In this document: piece after piece, positions 7,799 through 16,882 of the stretch | Position numbering within the stretch: position 1 is the stretch's first letter | Layout: each line of letters begins with the position of its first letter | From: an uncultured Pelagibacteraceae bacterium | GTDB lineage: Bacteria > Pseudomonadota > Alphaproteobacteria > Pelagibacterales > Pelagibacteraceae | Direction: 5' to 3' | DNA length: 64,000 nt | Assembly (NCBI GenBank): GCA_902522385.1 | Contig: CABYVK010000003.1 | Coordinates: 33,672 to 97,671, forward strand | Notes under the pieces: model-generated | Told to the model about the DNA's origin: nothing | Database searches by the model: none | Seen by the model: the letters and a program-made list of their open reading frames with translations, nothing else | Made by a program: the position numbers and the translations under genes

Positions 7799-8932
7799 GT
7801 GAAGAGTTTAAAAAGTATTAAGAACTGGACACTTACAAAATCTTTAAAAAATAATAATTTTGGTTTTAAAAGAAATTATGTTTTAAGATTTGTCCCTTCA
7901 TTACTATTAACAAACGCTTTTAAATCAATTTCCAGTTGGAAAAATTATAAAGCAACCCCACTATTAAAGCTTGAGAAATTACAAAAAAATTTAAAACTTA
8001 ATAGTGTTTTTTATAAAGATGAATCTAAAAGATTTCATTTAAAATCATTTAAAGCTTTAGGTGGAGCTTATGCTGTTGAAAAAATATCTAAAGGAAAAAA
8101 AAATATAATCATTTCCTCAGCAACCGCTGGGAACCATGGAAGATCTGTAGCATGGGGTGCTAAAAGGTTGGGTTTAAAATGTAAAATATTTGTTAGTCAA
8201 TACGTTAGTGACACAAGAGTTAAAGAAATTAAAAAATTCGGTGCCGAAGTAATAAGAGTTAAGGGTGATTATGAAAATTCACTTAACGAATGTAAAAAGT
8301 TATCAAAAAAAAATAATTGGAAAATTGTTCAAGATGTTTCAACAAAAGAATATAAATTAGTTCCTCAACTTACCATGGCAGGATATTCCATAATGATTAA
8401 AGAAATTTCTAAACAAACAAATCAATATATAACCCATATTTTCTTACAAGCTGGTGTTGGTGGTATGGCTGCTGGTGTAGTTGCTGGTGTTGCAAAATAT
8501 TTTAAAAGAATTCCAAAGATCATAATTGTTGAGCCTGATAGAGCTGATTGTGTTCTTCAAAGCATAAAACACAATAAATTAAAAAAAATTAAAATTAAAA
8601 AGGAGAGCATCATGGGTGGTATGTCATGTAATGAAATGTCATATATTCCTTGGCAAATATTGAAAAAAACGAGCAATTGTTGTGTGTCTGTAAGTGATCG
8701 AAATATTGCTAAAACTGTAGCGATGTTGAAAGACAAAAAGCTTAGTAAAAATTCAATAATTGGTGGAGAGTGCTCTGCACCTGGTATTATAAGCCTGGTA
8801 GGCGTTTGTAATAATACTAAAACTAAAAAACTTTTAGAGCTTAACGAAAATTCTAATGTTTTGGTAATAGGATGCGAAGGTAATGCAGATGTAAAACTTT
8901 ACAAACAACTGTTATCTAAAGGCAGAAAATAA
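7799..8932 (+). CDS. PLP-dependent ammonia-lyase, diaminopropionate ammonia-lyase-like
   Basis: 377-residue fold-type II PLP enzyme starting at GTG one base after the glnT stop. The Schiff-base lysine lies in HLKSFKALGGAYAV (about residue 85). The phosphate-binding glycine loop is QAGVGGMAAGVV, and the substrate/cofactor segments SSATAGNHGRSVAWGAK and GMSCNEMSYIPW match 2,3-diaminopropionate ammonia-lyase (YgeX type) better than threonine deaminase. The C-terminal regulatory domain of biosynthetic IlvA is missing. Diaminopropionate lyases make pyruvate and two ammonium ions. Coupling to a glutamyl-amide ligase suggests release or capture of amine nitrogen from a small amino acid. The real substrate could be another amino acid. 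Confidence 0.75.
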   Translation: MKSLKSIKNWTLTKSLKNNNFGFKRNYVLRFVPSLLLTNAFKSISSWKNYKATPLLKLEKLQKNLKLNSVFYKDESKRFHLKSFKALGGAYAVEKISKGKKNIIISSATAGNHGRSVAWGAKRLGLKCKIFVSQYVSDTRVKEIKKFGAEVIRVKGDYENSLNECKKLSKKNNWKIVQDVSTKEYKLVPQLTMAGYSIMIKEISKQTNQYITHIFLQAGVGGMAAGVVAGVAKYFKRIPKIIIVEPDRADCVLQSIKHNKLKKIKIKKESIMGGMSCNEMSYIPWQILKKTSNCCVSVSDRNIAKTVAMLKDKKLSKNSIIGGECSAPGIISLVGVCNNTKTKKLLELNENSNVLVIGCEGNADVKLYKQLLSKGRK

Positions 8933-8938
8933 ATTCAC

Positions 8939-10360
8939 ATGAAAAAAAATGCAATATTTTGGATTAGAGAAGATTTTAGAATTGAACATAATCCTGCATT
9001 ATCTTTTGCGAGTCAAAATCACGATAACGTTGTAGCACTGTTTATTTATAATAAAACTGATTTTGATAAAAAAAGGGAAGCACAAAAATGGTGGCTATAT
9101 AAGTCTCTAGAGGAATTTAAATCAGAATTATTTAAATATAAAATCAATCTTCAAATATTAGAGGGGGACGAGCTAGATGTATTATCAAAAATTAAAAAAA
9201 AAGATAATATTTCTGTATATTGGAATAAAATATATGAACCAGATGTAATTGCTAAAGGAAAAAAAATAAGAGATGCTTTTCTAAAAAACGAAGTTGAGTT
9301 CAAATATTTTAAAGGAAATATTCTTAATGAGTTTCAAGAAGTAACTAAAAATGACGGTACACCTTTTAAAGTATTTAGTCCATTCTGGAGAAATGCTGAA
9401 GAGAAATATCTTAGTTTGCCCCCAAGCAAAAATTATGTTGTAAAAAAAAAAGTTAAATTAATTTCTTTTTTTAAAAACAGTATTGAACCTAAAAAAATTT
9501 TACCAAAAAAAAATTGGTATAAAAAATTTGAGAAATACTGGAAAGTTTCTGAAAATGATTCGAAAAAAGTTCTTAATAATTTAATTGAAAAAAAAATTAA
9601 AGATTATGGAACAGCTAGAGATTATCCATCAATCGAAGGTACATCAAAATTGTCTCCATACATTAAACATGGTCAAATTCACGTAAGTACTATTTGGCAA
9701 AAATGTAATGAAATAAAATCTAAAGGAATTGGCTATAGGAAATATATCAATGAATTAGGGTGGCGTGAATTTTCACATAGTTTAATTAATTATTTTCCCG
9801 AATTTTTAAAAGGTAATTATAGAAAAGAATTTGATAAATTTCCTTGGGTAAAAAATGATAAATTTTTGAAGGCATGGAAATCAGGAATGACAGGCTATCC
9901 TATTGTGGATGCTGGAATGAGAGAATTATATGAAACTGGATGGATGCATAACAGAATTCGAATGGTTGTTGGTTCCTTTCTTGTAAAACATTTAAGAATT
10001 AATTGGACTGAAGGTGAGAAACATTTCAGAAATTGTTTATTAGATTTCAATAAAGCAAATAATGTAGCTCAATGGCAATGGGTTGCTGGTTGTGGCGCTG
10101 ATGCTGCACCTTACTTTAGAATATTTAATCCGATTTTGCAGGGAGAAAAATTTGATAAGGAAGGTTTGTATGTAAAAAAATGGGTTCCTGAATTAAGCAA
10201 AGTGCCAAAAAAATACATTCATAAACCATGGGAAATGGAATTAAAGTATCAAGAAGCTATAAAAACAATTATTGGCAAAGATTACCCAGGCCCTATTGTT
10301 GTTCATGAAAAAGCTAGAGCTGCAGCTCTTGAAGCGTTTCAATCTTTGAAGAAAAAATAA
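8939..10360 (+). CDS. phrB: Deoxyribodipyrimidine photolyase
   Basis: 473-residue class I cryptochrome/photolyase that repairs UV cyclobutane dimers with blue light. The N-terminal alpha/beta antenna domain starts IFWIREDFRIEHNPAL (compare WxRxDLRxxDN in family members). The C-terminal FAD domain has ARDYPSIEGTSKLSPYIKHG, YINELGWREFSHSL, GYPIVDAGMRELYETGWMHNRIRMVVGSFLVK and the NNVAQWQWVAGCGADAAPYFRIFNP block that holds the flavin and electron-transfer tryptophans. It is full length. It starts 6 bp after the preceding lyase gene and is convergent with yjbQ 8 bp downstream, with no terminator between. Sunlit surface water fits such a gene. Confidence 0.93.
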   Translation: MKKNAIFWIREDFRIEHNPALSFASQNHDNVVALFIYNKTDFDKKREAQKWWLYKSLEEFKSELFKYKINLQILEGDELDVLSKIKKKDNISVYWNKIYEPDVIAKGKKIRDAFLKNEVEFKYFKGNILNEFQEVTKNDGTPFKVFSPFWRNAEEKYLSLPPSKNYVVKKKVKLISFFKNSIEPKKILPKKNWYKKFEKYWKVSENDSKKVLNNLIEKKIKDYGTARDYPSIEGTSKLSPYIKHGQIHVSTIWQKCNEIKSKGIGYRKYINELGWREFSHSLINYFPEFLKGNYRKEFDKFPWVKNDKFLKAWKSGMTGYPIVDAGMRELYETGWMHNRIRMVVGSFLVKHLRINWTEGEKHFRNCLLDFNKANNVAQWQWVAGCGADAAPYFRIFNPILQGEKFDKEGLYVKKWVPELSKVPKKYIHKPWEMELKYQEAIKTIIGKDYPGPIVVHEKARAAALEAFQSLKKK

Positions 10361-10368
10361 ATTTAATT

Positions 10369-10791
10369 TTATTCTCCAATAAAATGATGAATAATAGTTC
10401 TTTTTTGAGCCTCTAATCTGTGTTCAAATAAATATATGCCCTGCCAAGTTCCGAGCAACAATTCACTATCTTTCACACTTAGAGAAATTTGATTATTTGT
10501 TAATGTCGATTTAATATGTGCAGGCATATCATCTTTTCCCTCCGTAGTATGAACATATAGTTTTTTGTCCATAGGAGCTAATTTATCAAAATAATTTATC
10601 AAATCTGTTTGTACATCTGGATCTGCATTTTCTTGAACAATTAATGAGGCGCTTGTGTGTTGAACACTTAAATTAAGAATACCATTTTTAAAGTTATTTT
10701 GACCAATCCAATGAATTGTATCATTAGTAAACTCATATAACTTTTGACCATTAGTCTTAATTTGAAGATTATAAAATTCTTGTTTAATCAA
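10369..10791 (-). CDS. YjbQ / UPF0047 family protein
   Basis: 140-residue protein of the YjbQ (UPF0047) family. Members form trimers, and some have thiamine-phosphate-synthase side activity. Family marks are LSVQHTSASLIVQENADPDV (about 41-61), the EGKDDMPAHIKS loop with conserved acidic and histidine residues, and the C-terminal LLLGTWQGIYLFEHR. Length is normal. Its ATG overlaps the stop of the upstream zapE-like gene by 4 bp. Family sure; physiological role poorly known. Confidence 0.88.
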   Translation of the reverse strand: MIKQEFYNLQIKTNGQKLYEFTNDTIHWIGQNNFKNGILNLSVQHTSASLIVQENADPDVQTDLINYFDKLAPMDKKLYVHTTEGKDDMPAHIKSTLTNNQISLSVKDSELLLGTWQGIYLFEHRLEAQKRTIIHHFIGE

Positions 10792-11846
10792 TTATACTCC
10801 TTCGATGTAAGCTCATACAAACGACTAATGGTTCGTTTAAATGGTTTTTCTAACAATCTTGAAGAGGTAAATTGATCTAAATTTAGATCAGCTGTAACTG
10901 CTAATGAAATATTTTTATCATAAATTACATCTAACAAAGTGATAAAACGTTGCTGTTGATTTGAATTCACATCATTAAATTGAGGTATTTGGTCTATTAC
11001 CATAAATTTACAGTTTTTAATTATTTCCAAATAATCTTCCGCTCCTAAATTTTGATCGCAAAGTTGATTAAAGTCACATCTAACAATTCCCTCATAAAAG
11101 TTTTCTATTTTAAATTCTCTTCCCTTTACATTAATTTTTATTGAAGATTGTTTTTTATCCTTTGTTATAGTTCTAAAAAATTTATTAATCTTAAAATTGG
11201 TTTCTTGATTAAGTGGAAAAAAATATCTTTGTTTTTGATTATCATTAGATTTTCTATAATCATCCTCAATTTTTAATTCATACTGGATGGATTGATCTTC
11301 CATTATTTTTATAAAAGGTATAAATTGTTCACGTTGAAGACCTTCTTTATAAAGTTCTGAAATTTTAGTATTTGAAGTAATAATTATTTTAATATCTTCT
11401 TTAAATATTTGTTCAAATAGTTTTCCTAAAATCATTGCATCAACAATGTTTGTTACTTGGAACTCATCGAAATAAACTAATGAAGCTTTTGATTTTAAAT
11501 TTTTGACAAATTGATTGATTACATTTTCTTCATTTTTTTCTTTTTGCTCATGGACAAAATCATGAAAACCTAACATAAATTCATTAAAATGCTTTTTTAA
11601 TTTTTTTTCTTCAAGATGATCATAAAAAAAGTTTAAAATCATTGTTTTACCAACCCCTACACCACCATATAAATAAAATCCTCTTTTAGATATTTGTTTA
11701 GAAAACAATTTAGAAAAGAATAATTTGTTATTAGTATTATAGTAATCTTCTAATTTTTTAATTACAGCAATTTGATTAGGATTTGCCTCTAGATCTTGAT
11801 TTTCACAATAAGATATGAATTCTTTTTCAAGATTTTTTGGCATCAA
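10788..11846 (-). CDS. zapE: ZapE / AFG1-like ATPase
   Basis: 352-residue AFG1-family AAA+ ATPase. Walker A is GGVGVGKT (61-68), Walker B is LVYFDEFQV, followed by TNIVDAMIL, and sensor 1 is IIITSNT. In Escherichia coli, ZapE is a cell-division ATPase linked to FtsZ; in mitochondria, AFG1 helps turnover of inner-membrane proteins. In many alphaproteobacteria it sits near TCA-cycle genes, as here (aconitase downstream on the same strand). It overlaps the cupin gene upstream and yjbQ downstream by 4 bp each, forming a coupled three-gene unit. The sequence is rather divergent and lysine-rich but intact. Confidence 0.85.
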   Translation of the reverse strand: MMPKNLEKEFISYCENQDLEANPNQIAVIKKLEDYYNTNNKLFFSKLFSKQISKRGFYLYGGVGVGKTMILNFFYDHLEEKKLKKHFNEFMLGFHDFVHEQKEKNEENVINQFVKNLKSKASLVYFDEFQVTNIVDAMILGKLFEQIFKEDIKIIITSNTKISELYKEGLQREQFIPFIKIMEDQSIQYELKIEDDYRKSNDNQKQRYFFPLNQETNFKINKFFRTITKDKKQSSIKINVKGREFKIENFYEGIVRCDFNQLCDQNLGAEDYLEIIKNCKFMVIDQIPQFNDVNSNQQQRFITLLDVIYDKNISLAVTADLNLDQFTSSRLLEKPFKRTISRLYELTSKEYN

Positions 11847-12274
11847 TTTTTTTTAGTTTTAAAATCAATACCATACTCTGACCTTGGCCCTTTCCTAAGC
11901 CCAAATGGACCTGATATAAACAATGTTAATGGTTTAGTTCCTGGTTCCAAATCTACTCTATGTAAATTATTCGCTGATCTGAAACCAATATAACCTGGTG
12001 GTCGCCAAAACTTACCTTTACTTATTGTTTCCCAATAACCCCCTCTTAAAATTATGGTCATATATGGAAATGTATGATTATGAACTCCCTCTCCATGATC
12101 ATCTGCCAACATCTCATGAATTAATATATTAAATGGAAACCATCTGGGTCTATTTCTTAATAAAACATAGTATCTGTTCATCCATGGTTTTGCCTCATGG
12201 AATTTTGGGTGTGAAGGACCTCTATCTAGTACAACTTTTTTTCTTCCGATCTTTTCTAAAAATTTTAAGATCAT
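11843..12274 (-). CDS. Small cupin-fold protein (RmlC-like)
   Basis: 143-residue protein with a single cupin barrel. The presumed metal-binding residues lie in DDHGEGVHNHTFPYMTII (H60, H65, H67, Y71), with a second-motif histidine at H105 (SANNLHRVDLEPG). The pattern HNH-x3-Y plus a later H resembles cysteine-dioxygenase-like or AraC-type cupins, but length and context do not fix a reaction. The N-terminal segment is basic, with no signal peptide. It starts 2 bp after the BamB-like gene and overlaps zapE by 4 bp. Function unknown; a small metal-dependent dioxygenase is a guess. Confidence 0.65.
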   Translation of the reverse strand: MILKFLEKIGRKKVVLDRGPSHPKFHEAKPWMNRYYVLLRNRPRWFPFNILIHEMLADDHGEGVHNHTFPYMTIILRGGYWETISKGKFWRPPGYIGFRSANNLHRVDLEPGTKPLTLFISGPFGLRKGPRSEYGIDFKTKKN

Positions 12275-12276
12275 AA

Positions 12277-13572
12277 TTAATTATACTTATCAATTTTTCC
12301 ATTTGTAATTAAATATAAATTATTTTTAAAAATTAAAGGTTTGGATACAAGGTTTCCAGAGACTTTTTCTACTTTTATAATGTCTCCCAGACTTAAATCA
12401 ACAATGATAATCTTTCCATCTGAATTTGTTAAATATAAGTTTTTATTTCCTATCGAAAAACCAATTGGTTTTATTTTTGATCTTTTCTTTTTTTCATATT
12501 GGTTATATAAATCAGTTATCCTAATTATATTTCCATTATTTTTTTCAATTACAAATAAAAAACCCTCTTTTGAAATTGTAAAAATTAAATTTTTAATAAT
12601 TATTGGTAAAATATTAGAATTAATTTTATTTATCCAGTTTATTGCTCCTGAATTTACATCAATTGAATAAAATTCATTTTTATTATTTGAAAAATAGATT
12701 GATTTTCCATCGGAAACTAATTCTGATGTTTGGAAATTATATGCCTCATAAATTATATTACTACTCTGTGTAGGTAACTGCCAAAGAAGCATGCCTGTTT
12801 CTATATTAACTGCAGTTATTTCACCTACAGAGTTATTAAATATAACTTTATCATCAACCAAAACCAAAGAAGTTTTGGTATTTGATAAAGTAAATGATCC
12901 TTCAGTTTTGACATTCCAGCATTGTGATCCATCGTTGATATAATAGCATCTTAAAGTGTTTTTATAATCAACAACAAAAAATCTGTTATTATATTTTTTA
13001 ATTTCGGAATTAAATGGATATGAATTATTTTTTGACCAATTTAAATTTCCTGTATTAACATTAATTGAATAAAACTTTGAGATTGTGTCTGCAACTATTA
13101 GATTTTGATTATCTTTAATAAAATAAATTTTAGGGAATAATTTCTTTTCAGCTTTTGAATAAAAATTACTTTTCCATAAAACTTTATTATTTTCATCATA
13201 TCTGATTATAGATCCTTTGTTTTCAAAAAAAATAATTCCATCATTCAAGAAGATTGGATTGTAATTTAAGTGATCAATATTCTTTAATTTTTTGAATTTA
13301 ATTGTTTCAATTTTTTTAAAATCTCCATTATAGCCTTGTGCTCCATAATTGTTTTTATCATCTTTGATTTTATTGTTAATTTTAATATTATCTAATACTA
13401 TTCTGAGCTCACTATTGAATTCTTTTATTATTTTTTTATCATCTTTAAAAACTTTTTTTAGATTTTCTTGCTTCTTCTTTTCTATCTGATCCTTAGTCCA
13501 TATTTTAGAATTCTCGTTTAGTGAACAATTAGTTAAAAAAGTTAAAATTAATAAAAATATTAATCTATTCAC
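12277..13572 (-). CDS. bamB: BamB-like outer-membrane assembly lipoprotein (PQQ-type beta-propeller)
   Basis: 431-residue lipoprotein. A short hydrophobic signal ends in LTNC, giving a lipidated Cys16. The rest contains repeated propeller blades with W/Y-G-x-I/L patterns, for example VLWKSNFYS, LNWSKNNSYPF, CWNVKTEGSF, LLWQLPTQS and INWINKINSN, about seven in all. BamB supports the BamA machinery for outer-membrane protein insertion. The gene upstream, overlapping by 8 bp, is a YfgM-like TPR protein, the same pair as yfgM-bamB in Escherichia coli, which supports the call. Der/EngA, the usual third gene, is absent; the cupin gene takes its place. The sequence is very Asn/Lys-rich. Confidence 0.8.
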   Translation of the reverse strand: MNRLIFLLILTFLTNCSLNENSKIWTKDQIEKKKQENLKKVFKDDKKIIKEFNSELRIVLDNIKINNKIKDDKNNYGAQGYNGDFKKIETIKFKKLKNIDHLNYNPIFLNDGIIFFENKGSIIRYDENNKVLWKSNFYSKAEKKLFPKIYFIKDNQNLIVADTISKFYSINVNTGNLNWSKNNSYPFNSEIKKYNNRFFVVDYKNTLRCYYINDGSQCWNVKTEGSFTLSNTKTSLVLVDDKVIFNNSVGEITAVNIETGMLLWQLPTQSSNIIYEAYNFQTSELVSDGKSIYFSNNKNEFYSIDVNSGAINWINKINSNILPIIIKNLIFTISKEGFLFVIEKNNGNIIRITDLYNQYEKKKRSKIKPIGFSIGNKNLYLTNSDGKIIIVDLSLGDIIKVEKVSGNLVSKPLIFKNNLYLITNGKIDKYN

Positions 13573-14209
13573 TCAAATCTCTACTTAATATTTTTTCAGC
13601 TTGAATTCTCAGTTCAGGATTTGAATTTTCTAAACCAATTATTTGATTATAAAACTCTTTAGCTTTTTGCTTTTGGTTATTAGAATAAAAATATTCTGCC
13701 ATTAAATATAATGCATGAGATTTCCAAACACTTTTAGAATTAATCAATGGATTTAATATATTTAAAAGATCACTTTCTTGAGCATTATCTGCATTGTATA
13801 GTGCCTTCTTGTATATAATTAAGTTGTTAATCTCACTGTCTAATGAAGTATCCTTTATCAATATATCAAACAACGAATTAATTTTAGACTGATCGCTTAC
13901 AAGATTATTATCAATTATAAAATACAGTGATAGAGGTGAATAAGTTGGATCTTTCTTGTTAATAATTTCAATCAGGCTGCTAGCTGTTTTTTCTTTTGTT
14001 TTTTCTGAATAATCAATGATTATTGAATTATAACTATCTGAGATATCTTTTTTTTTATTTATTAAATATTTATCGTAACTAAAAACACCAACTATAATAA
14101 CTATTAGAATTATTATACCCAAAATTATTTTATTTTTATTATTTACAAAAAAATTTTTAATTTTTTCATTTCTAGTATTGGTATTTATAATTGATAAATC
14201 TTCATCCAT
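13565..14209 (-). CDS. YfgM-like membrane-anchored TPR protein
   Basis: 214-residue protein: about 27 cytoplasmic residues, one membrane span (28-45, IILGIIILIVIIVGVFSY), then a helical periplasmic domain. Its last part (SHALYLMAEYFYSNNQKQKAKEFYNQIIG) is a clear tetratricopeptide repeat. This is the layout of YfgM, the ancillary SecYEG subunit thought to pass secreted proteins to periplasmic chaperones. The overlap of 8 bp with the BamB-like lipoprotein gene reproduces the known yfgM-bamB pairing. It begins 2 bp after acnA, so envelope and TCA genes share a transcript. Confidence 0.78.
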   Translation of the reverse strand: MDEDLSIINTNTRNEKIKNFFVNNKNKIILGIIILIVIIVGVFSYDKYLINKKKDISDSYNSIIIDYSEKTKEKTASSLIEIINKKDPTYSPLSLYFIIDNNLVSDQSKINSLFDILIKDTSLDSEINNLIIYKKALYNADNAQESDLLNILNPLINSKSVWKSHALYLMAEYFYSNNQKQKAKEFYNQIIGLENSNPELRIQAEKILSRDLSE

Positions 14210-14211
14210 AA

Positions 14212-16881
14212 CTAAATCATATTCCTTAAAACGTACTGAAGAATACCTCCATTTTTATAATACTCTAATTCATTTTTCGTATCAATTCTGCATAAAGTTT
14301 TAATTTTCTTTATTTCGCCTGAAGCATATTTAATTTCGACTGTCACTTGATCTGAGGGTTTAACGCCCTTTTCTATATTTAGAATACTAATTAATTCAGA
14401 ACCAATTAATTTTAAATTTTTTCTGTTTACATCATTAATAAATTGTAATGGCAATATTCCCATTCCAATCAAATTAGATCGATGAATTCTTTCAAAACTT
14501 TCAGCAATTACTGCTTTTATTCCAAGTAATTTTGTTCCTTTAGCTGCCCAATCCCTGGACGATCCAGTTCCATACTCTTTTCCACCAATTACAACTAAAT
14601 CTGTTCCTCTTTTTTTATATTCAACAACTGCATCATAGACAGGAAGAACTTTTTCCTCTGGATATAACTTTGTAAAACCTCCCTCTGTACCAGGAGCCAT
14701 TTCATTTCTAATTCTTATATTTGCAAAAGTTCCTCGCATCATAACTTCATGGTTACCTCTTCTTGAACCATATGAGTTGTAATCTCTAGGTAAAATTTGG
14801 TGTTCCATGAAATATTCACCGGTTGGACTATCTTTTTGAATGCTGCCAGCTGGCGATATATGGTCAGTAGTAACCATATCACCTAAAATTAATAATGGTC
14901 TTGCATCCTTAATTTCTTTAAATCCTTCTGGTTTATCTGATAACGAGTCAAAAAACGGAGGTTTTTTTACATATGTTGATCCCTCATCCCAATTATAAAT
15001 ACTGCTTTTATCAGTCTTAATTTTTTGCCATTGAGTTGGGCCCTCAGAAACATTTGAGTATCTTTGTATAAACATCTCAGCATTAAGTGAATCTTTTAAA
15101 GTATCTTCTATCTCTTTATTTGAGGGCCAAATATCTTTTAAAAAAACATCTTTTCCTTCTTTATCTTTTCCTAATGGATCTTTGTACATATCAACTTCCA
15201 TATGCCCAGCTATTGCATATGCAACAACAAGTGGAGGTGAAGCCAAATAGTTAGCTTTTATATGTGGTGAAATTCTTCCCTCAAAATTTCTATTTCCTGA
15301 CAAAACTGAAACTGCATAAATATTCTCTTTTTGGATAGCTTCTACAATATTTTCTGGAAGTGGGCCTGAATTTCCAATGCAAGTTGTACAGCCATAACCA
15401 ACTAAATTAAAGCCAAGCTGATCTAAATAAGTGTTTAATCCAGCTTTTGCCAAATAGTCTGTAACCACTTGAGATCCAGGTGCTAAAGAAGTTTTTACCC
15501 AGGGTTTAACTTGCAAACCTTTTTCAATAGCTTTTTTTGCTAACAGTCCAGCCCCAATTAGCACATTTGGATTAGAAGTGTTTGTACAAGAAGTTATTGC
15601 TGCAATTAATATTGAGCCATCTTTAATTTCATAATCTGTATTTGTTACTTTTGAAATTGATTTTTGATTTTTATTTGTAGCTTCCTGCAATACTTTTTGA
15701 AACGAAACAGGTGCATCTGTTAAAAGAACTTTATCTTGAGGTCTTTTAGGTCCTGAAATAGTTGGTACAACTGTAGACATATCTAAAGATATAATGTCAG
15801 TAAATTCTATTTCGTTGCTCGCCCATAAACCTTGTTCCTTGGCATAATTTTCTACGATATCAACAGTTTGTTGATCTCTTCCAGAAAATTTTAAATACTT
15901 TAATGTTTCCTCATCAATTGGAAAAAAACCACAAGTAGCACCATATTCTGGTGCCATGTTTGCAATTGTTGCTCTATCCGCAAGAGTTAAATTTTTTAAA
16001 CCTTCTCCATAAAACTCAACAAATTTACCAACCACTCCTTTATCTCTTAACATTTTAACAACAGTTAATACCAAATCAGTTGCCGTAGTTCCTTCTGGCA
16101 TTTTGTTTTTCATTTCAAAACCGATGACTTCTGGTATTAACATAGAAATTGGTTGACCTAACATTCCTGCTTCAGCTTCAATTCCTCCAACACCCCATCC
16201 TAAAACAGATAAACCATTAACCATTGTTGTATGACTATCTGTTCCAACTAAAGTATCTGGAAAAAGATATTTTTCACCTTTAAATTCTTCTGACCAAACA
16301 ACTTTTGACAAATATTCAAGATTTACTTGGTGACAAATTCCTGTTCCTGGTGGAACTATTCTAAAATTATCAAATGCCTGTTGTCCCCATTTTAAAAAAG
16401 AATATCTTTCTCCATTTCTTTCAAATTCTATATCGACATTTTTTTCAAAAGAATCTGCTTTTGCAGACTGGTCAACTTGTACAGAGTGATCAATTACAAG
16501 ATCAACTGCAGATAATGGATTGATTGTATTTGGATCTTTATTTTTTTCTTTGACTGCTTCTCTCATTGCAGCTAAATCTGCAACCGCAGGTATTCCTGTA
16601 TAATCTTGAAGCAAAACTCTTGCTGGCCTATATGCAATTTCAGTTTTAGATTTTTTTGTCTTTAGCCAGTTTTTAATCGCCTCTATTTGAGATTTCGTTA
16701 CACTTAAGTCGTCTTCGTATCTCAATAAATTTTCTAGTAAAATTTTAATAGATTTTGGAAGTTTATTTATTCCTTCAAGTCCATTTTTTTCTGCTTCATT
16801 TAATGAGTAATAATTATACTCTTTGTCATTAATTGTGATTTTTTTTTTTGATTTATAAGAATTTTTATTTCCTGGGGTCAT
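14212..16881 (-). CDS. acnA: Aconitate hydratase A
   Basis: 889-residue aconitase of the AcnA/IRP1 type, interconverting citrate and isocitrate in the TCA cycle. Cluster cysteines are in AAITSCTNTSNP (about residue 430) and GYGCTTCIGNSGPLPE (about residue 500). Other signatures are GTDSHTTMVNGLSVLGWGVGG near 215, SVLSGNRNFEGRISP, and the C-terminal swivel domain with GSSRDWAAKGTKLLGI and AESFERIHRSNLIGMG. Length is typical for AcnA. It is co-directional with the exporter and CsaA-like genes upstream (2 bp apart) and the YfgM-like gene downstream. Confidence 0.96.
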   Translation of the reverse strand: MTPGNKNSYKSKKKITINDKEYNYYSLNEAEKNGLEGINKLPKSIKILLENLLRYEDDLSVTKSQIEAIKNWLKTKKSKTEIAYRPARVLLQDYTGIPAVADLAAMREAVKEKNKDPNTINPLSAVDLVIDHSVQVDQSAKADSFEKNVDIEFERNGERYSFLKWGQQAFDNFRIVPPGTGICHQVNLEYLSKVVWSEEFKGEKYLFPDTLVGTDSHTTMVNGLSVLGWGVGGIEAEAGMLGQPISMLIPEVIGFEMKNKMPEGTTATDLVLTVVKMLRDKGVVGKFVEFYGEGLKNLTLADRATIANMAPEYGATCGFFPIDEETLKYLKFSGRDQQTVDIVENYAKEQGLWASNEIEFTDIISLDMSTVVPTISGPKRPQDKVLLTDAPVSFQKVLQEATNKNQKSISKVTNTDYEIKDGSILIAAITSCTNTSNPNVLIGAGLLAKKAIEKGLQVKPWVKTSLAPGSQVVTDYLAKAGLNTYLDQLGFNLVGYGCTTCIGNSGPLPENIVEAIQKENIYAVSVLSGNRNFEGRISPHIKANYLASPPLVVAYAIAGHMEVDMYKDPLGKDKEGKDVFLKDIWPSNKEIEDTLKDSLNAEMFIQRYSNVSEGPTQWQKIKTDKSSIYNWDEGSTYVKKPPFFDSLSDKPEGFKEIKDARPLLILGDMVTTDHISPAGSIQKDSPTGEYFMEHQILPRDYNSYGSRRGNHEVMMRGTFANIRIRNEMAPGTEGGFTKLYPEEKVLPVYDAVVEYKKRGTDLVVIGGKEYGTGSSRDWAAKGTKLLGIKAVIAESFERIHRSNLIGMGILPLQFINDVNRKNLKLIGSELISILNIEKGVKPSDQVTVEIKYASGEIKKIKTLCRIDTKNELEYYKNGGILQYVLRNMI

Positions 16882-16882
16882 A

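Noticed and set aside
13565..14209. Very Asn/Lys-rich, low-complexity coding in the yfgM/bamB region as a sign of foreign DNA
   Set aside because: The same bias appears in phrB, zapE and other normal genes; it follows from AT-rich codons in less constrained proteins.
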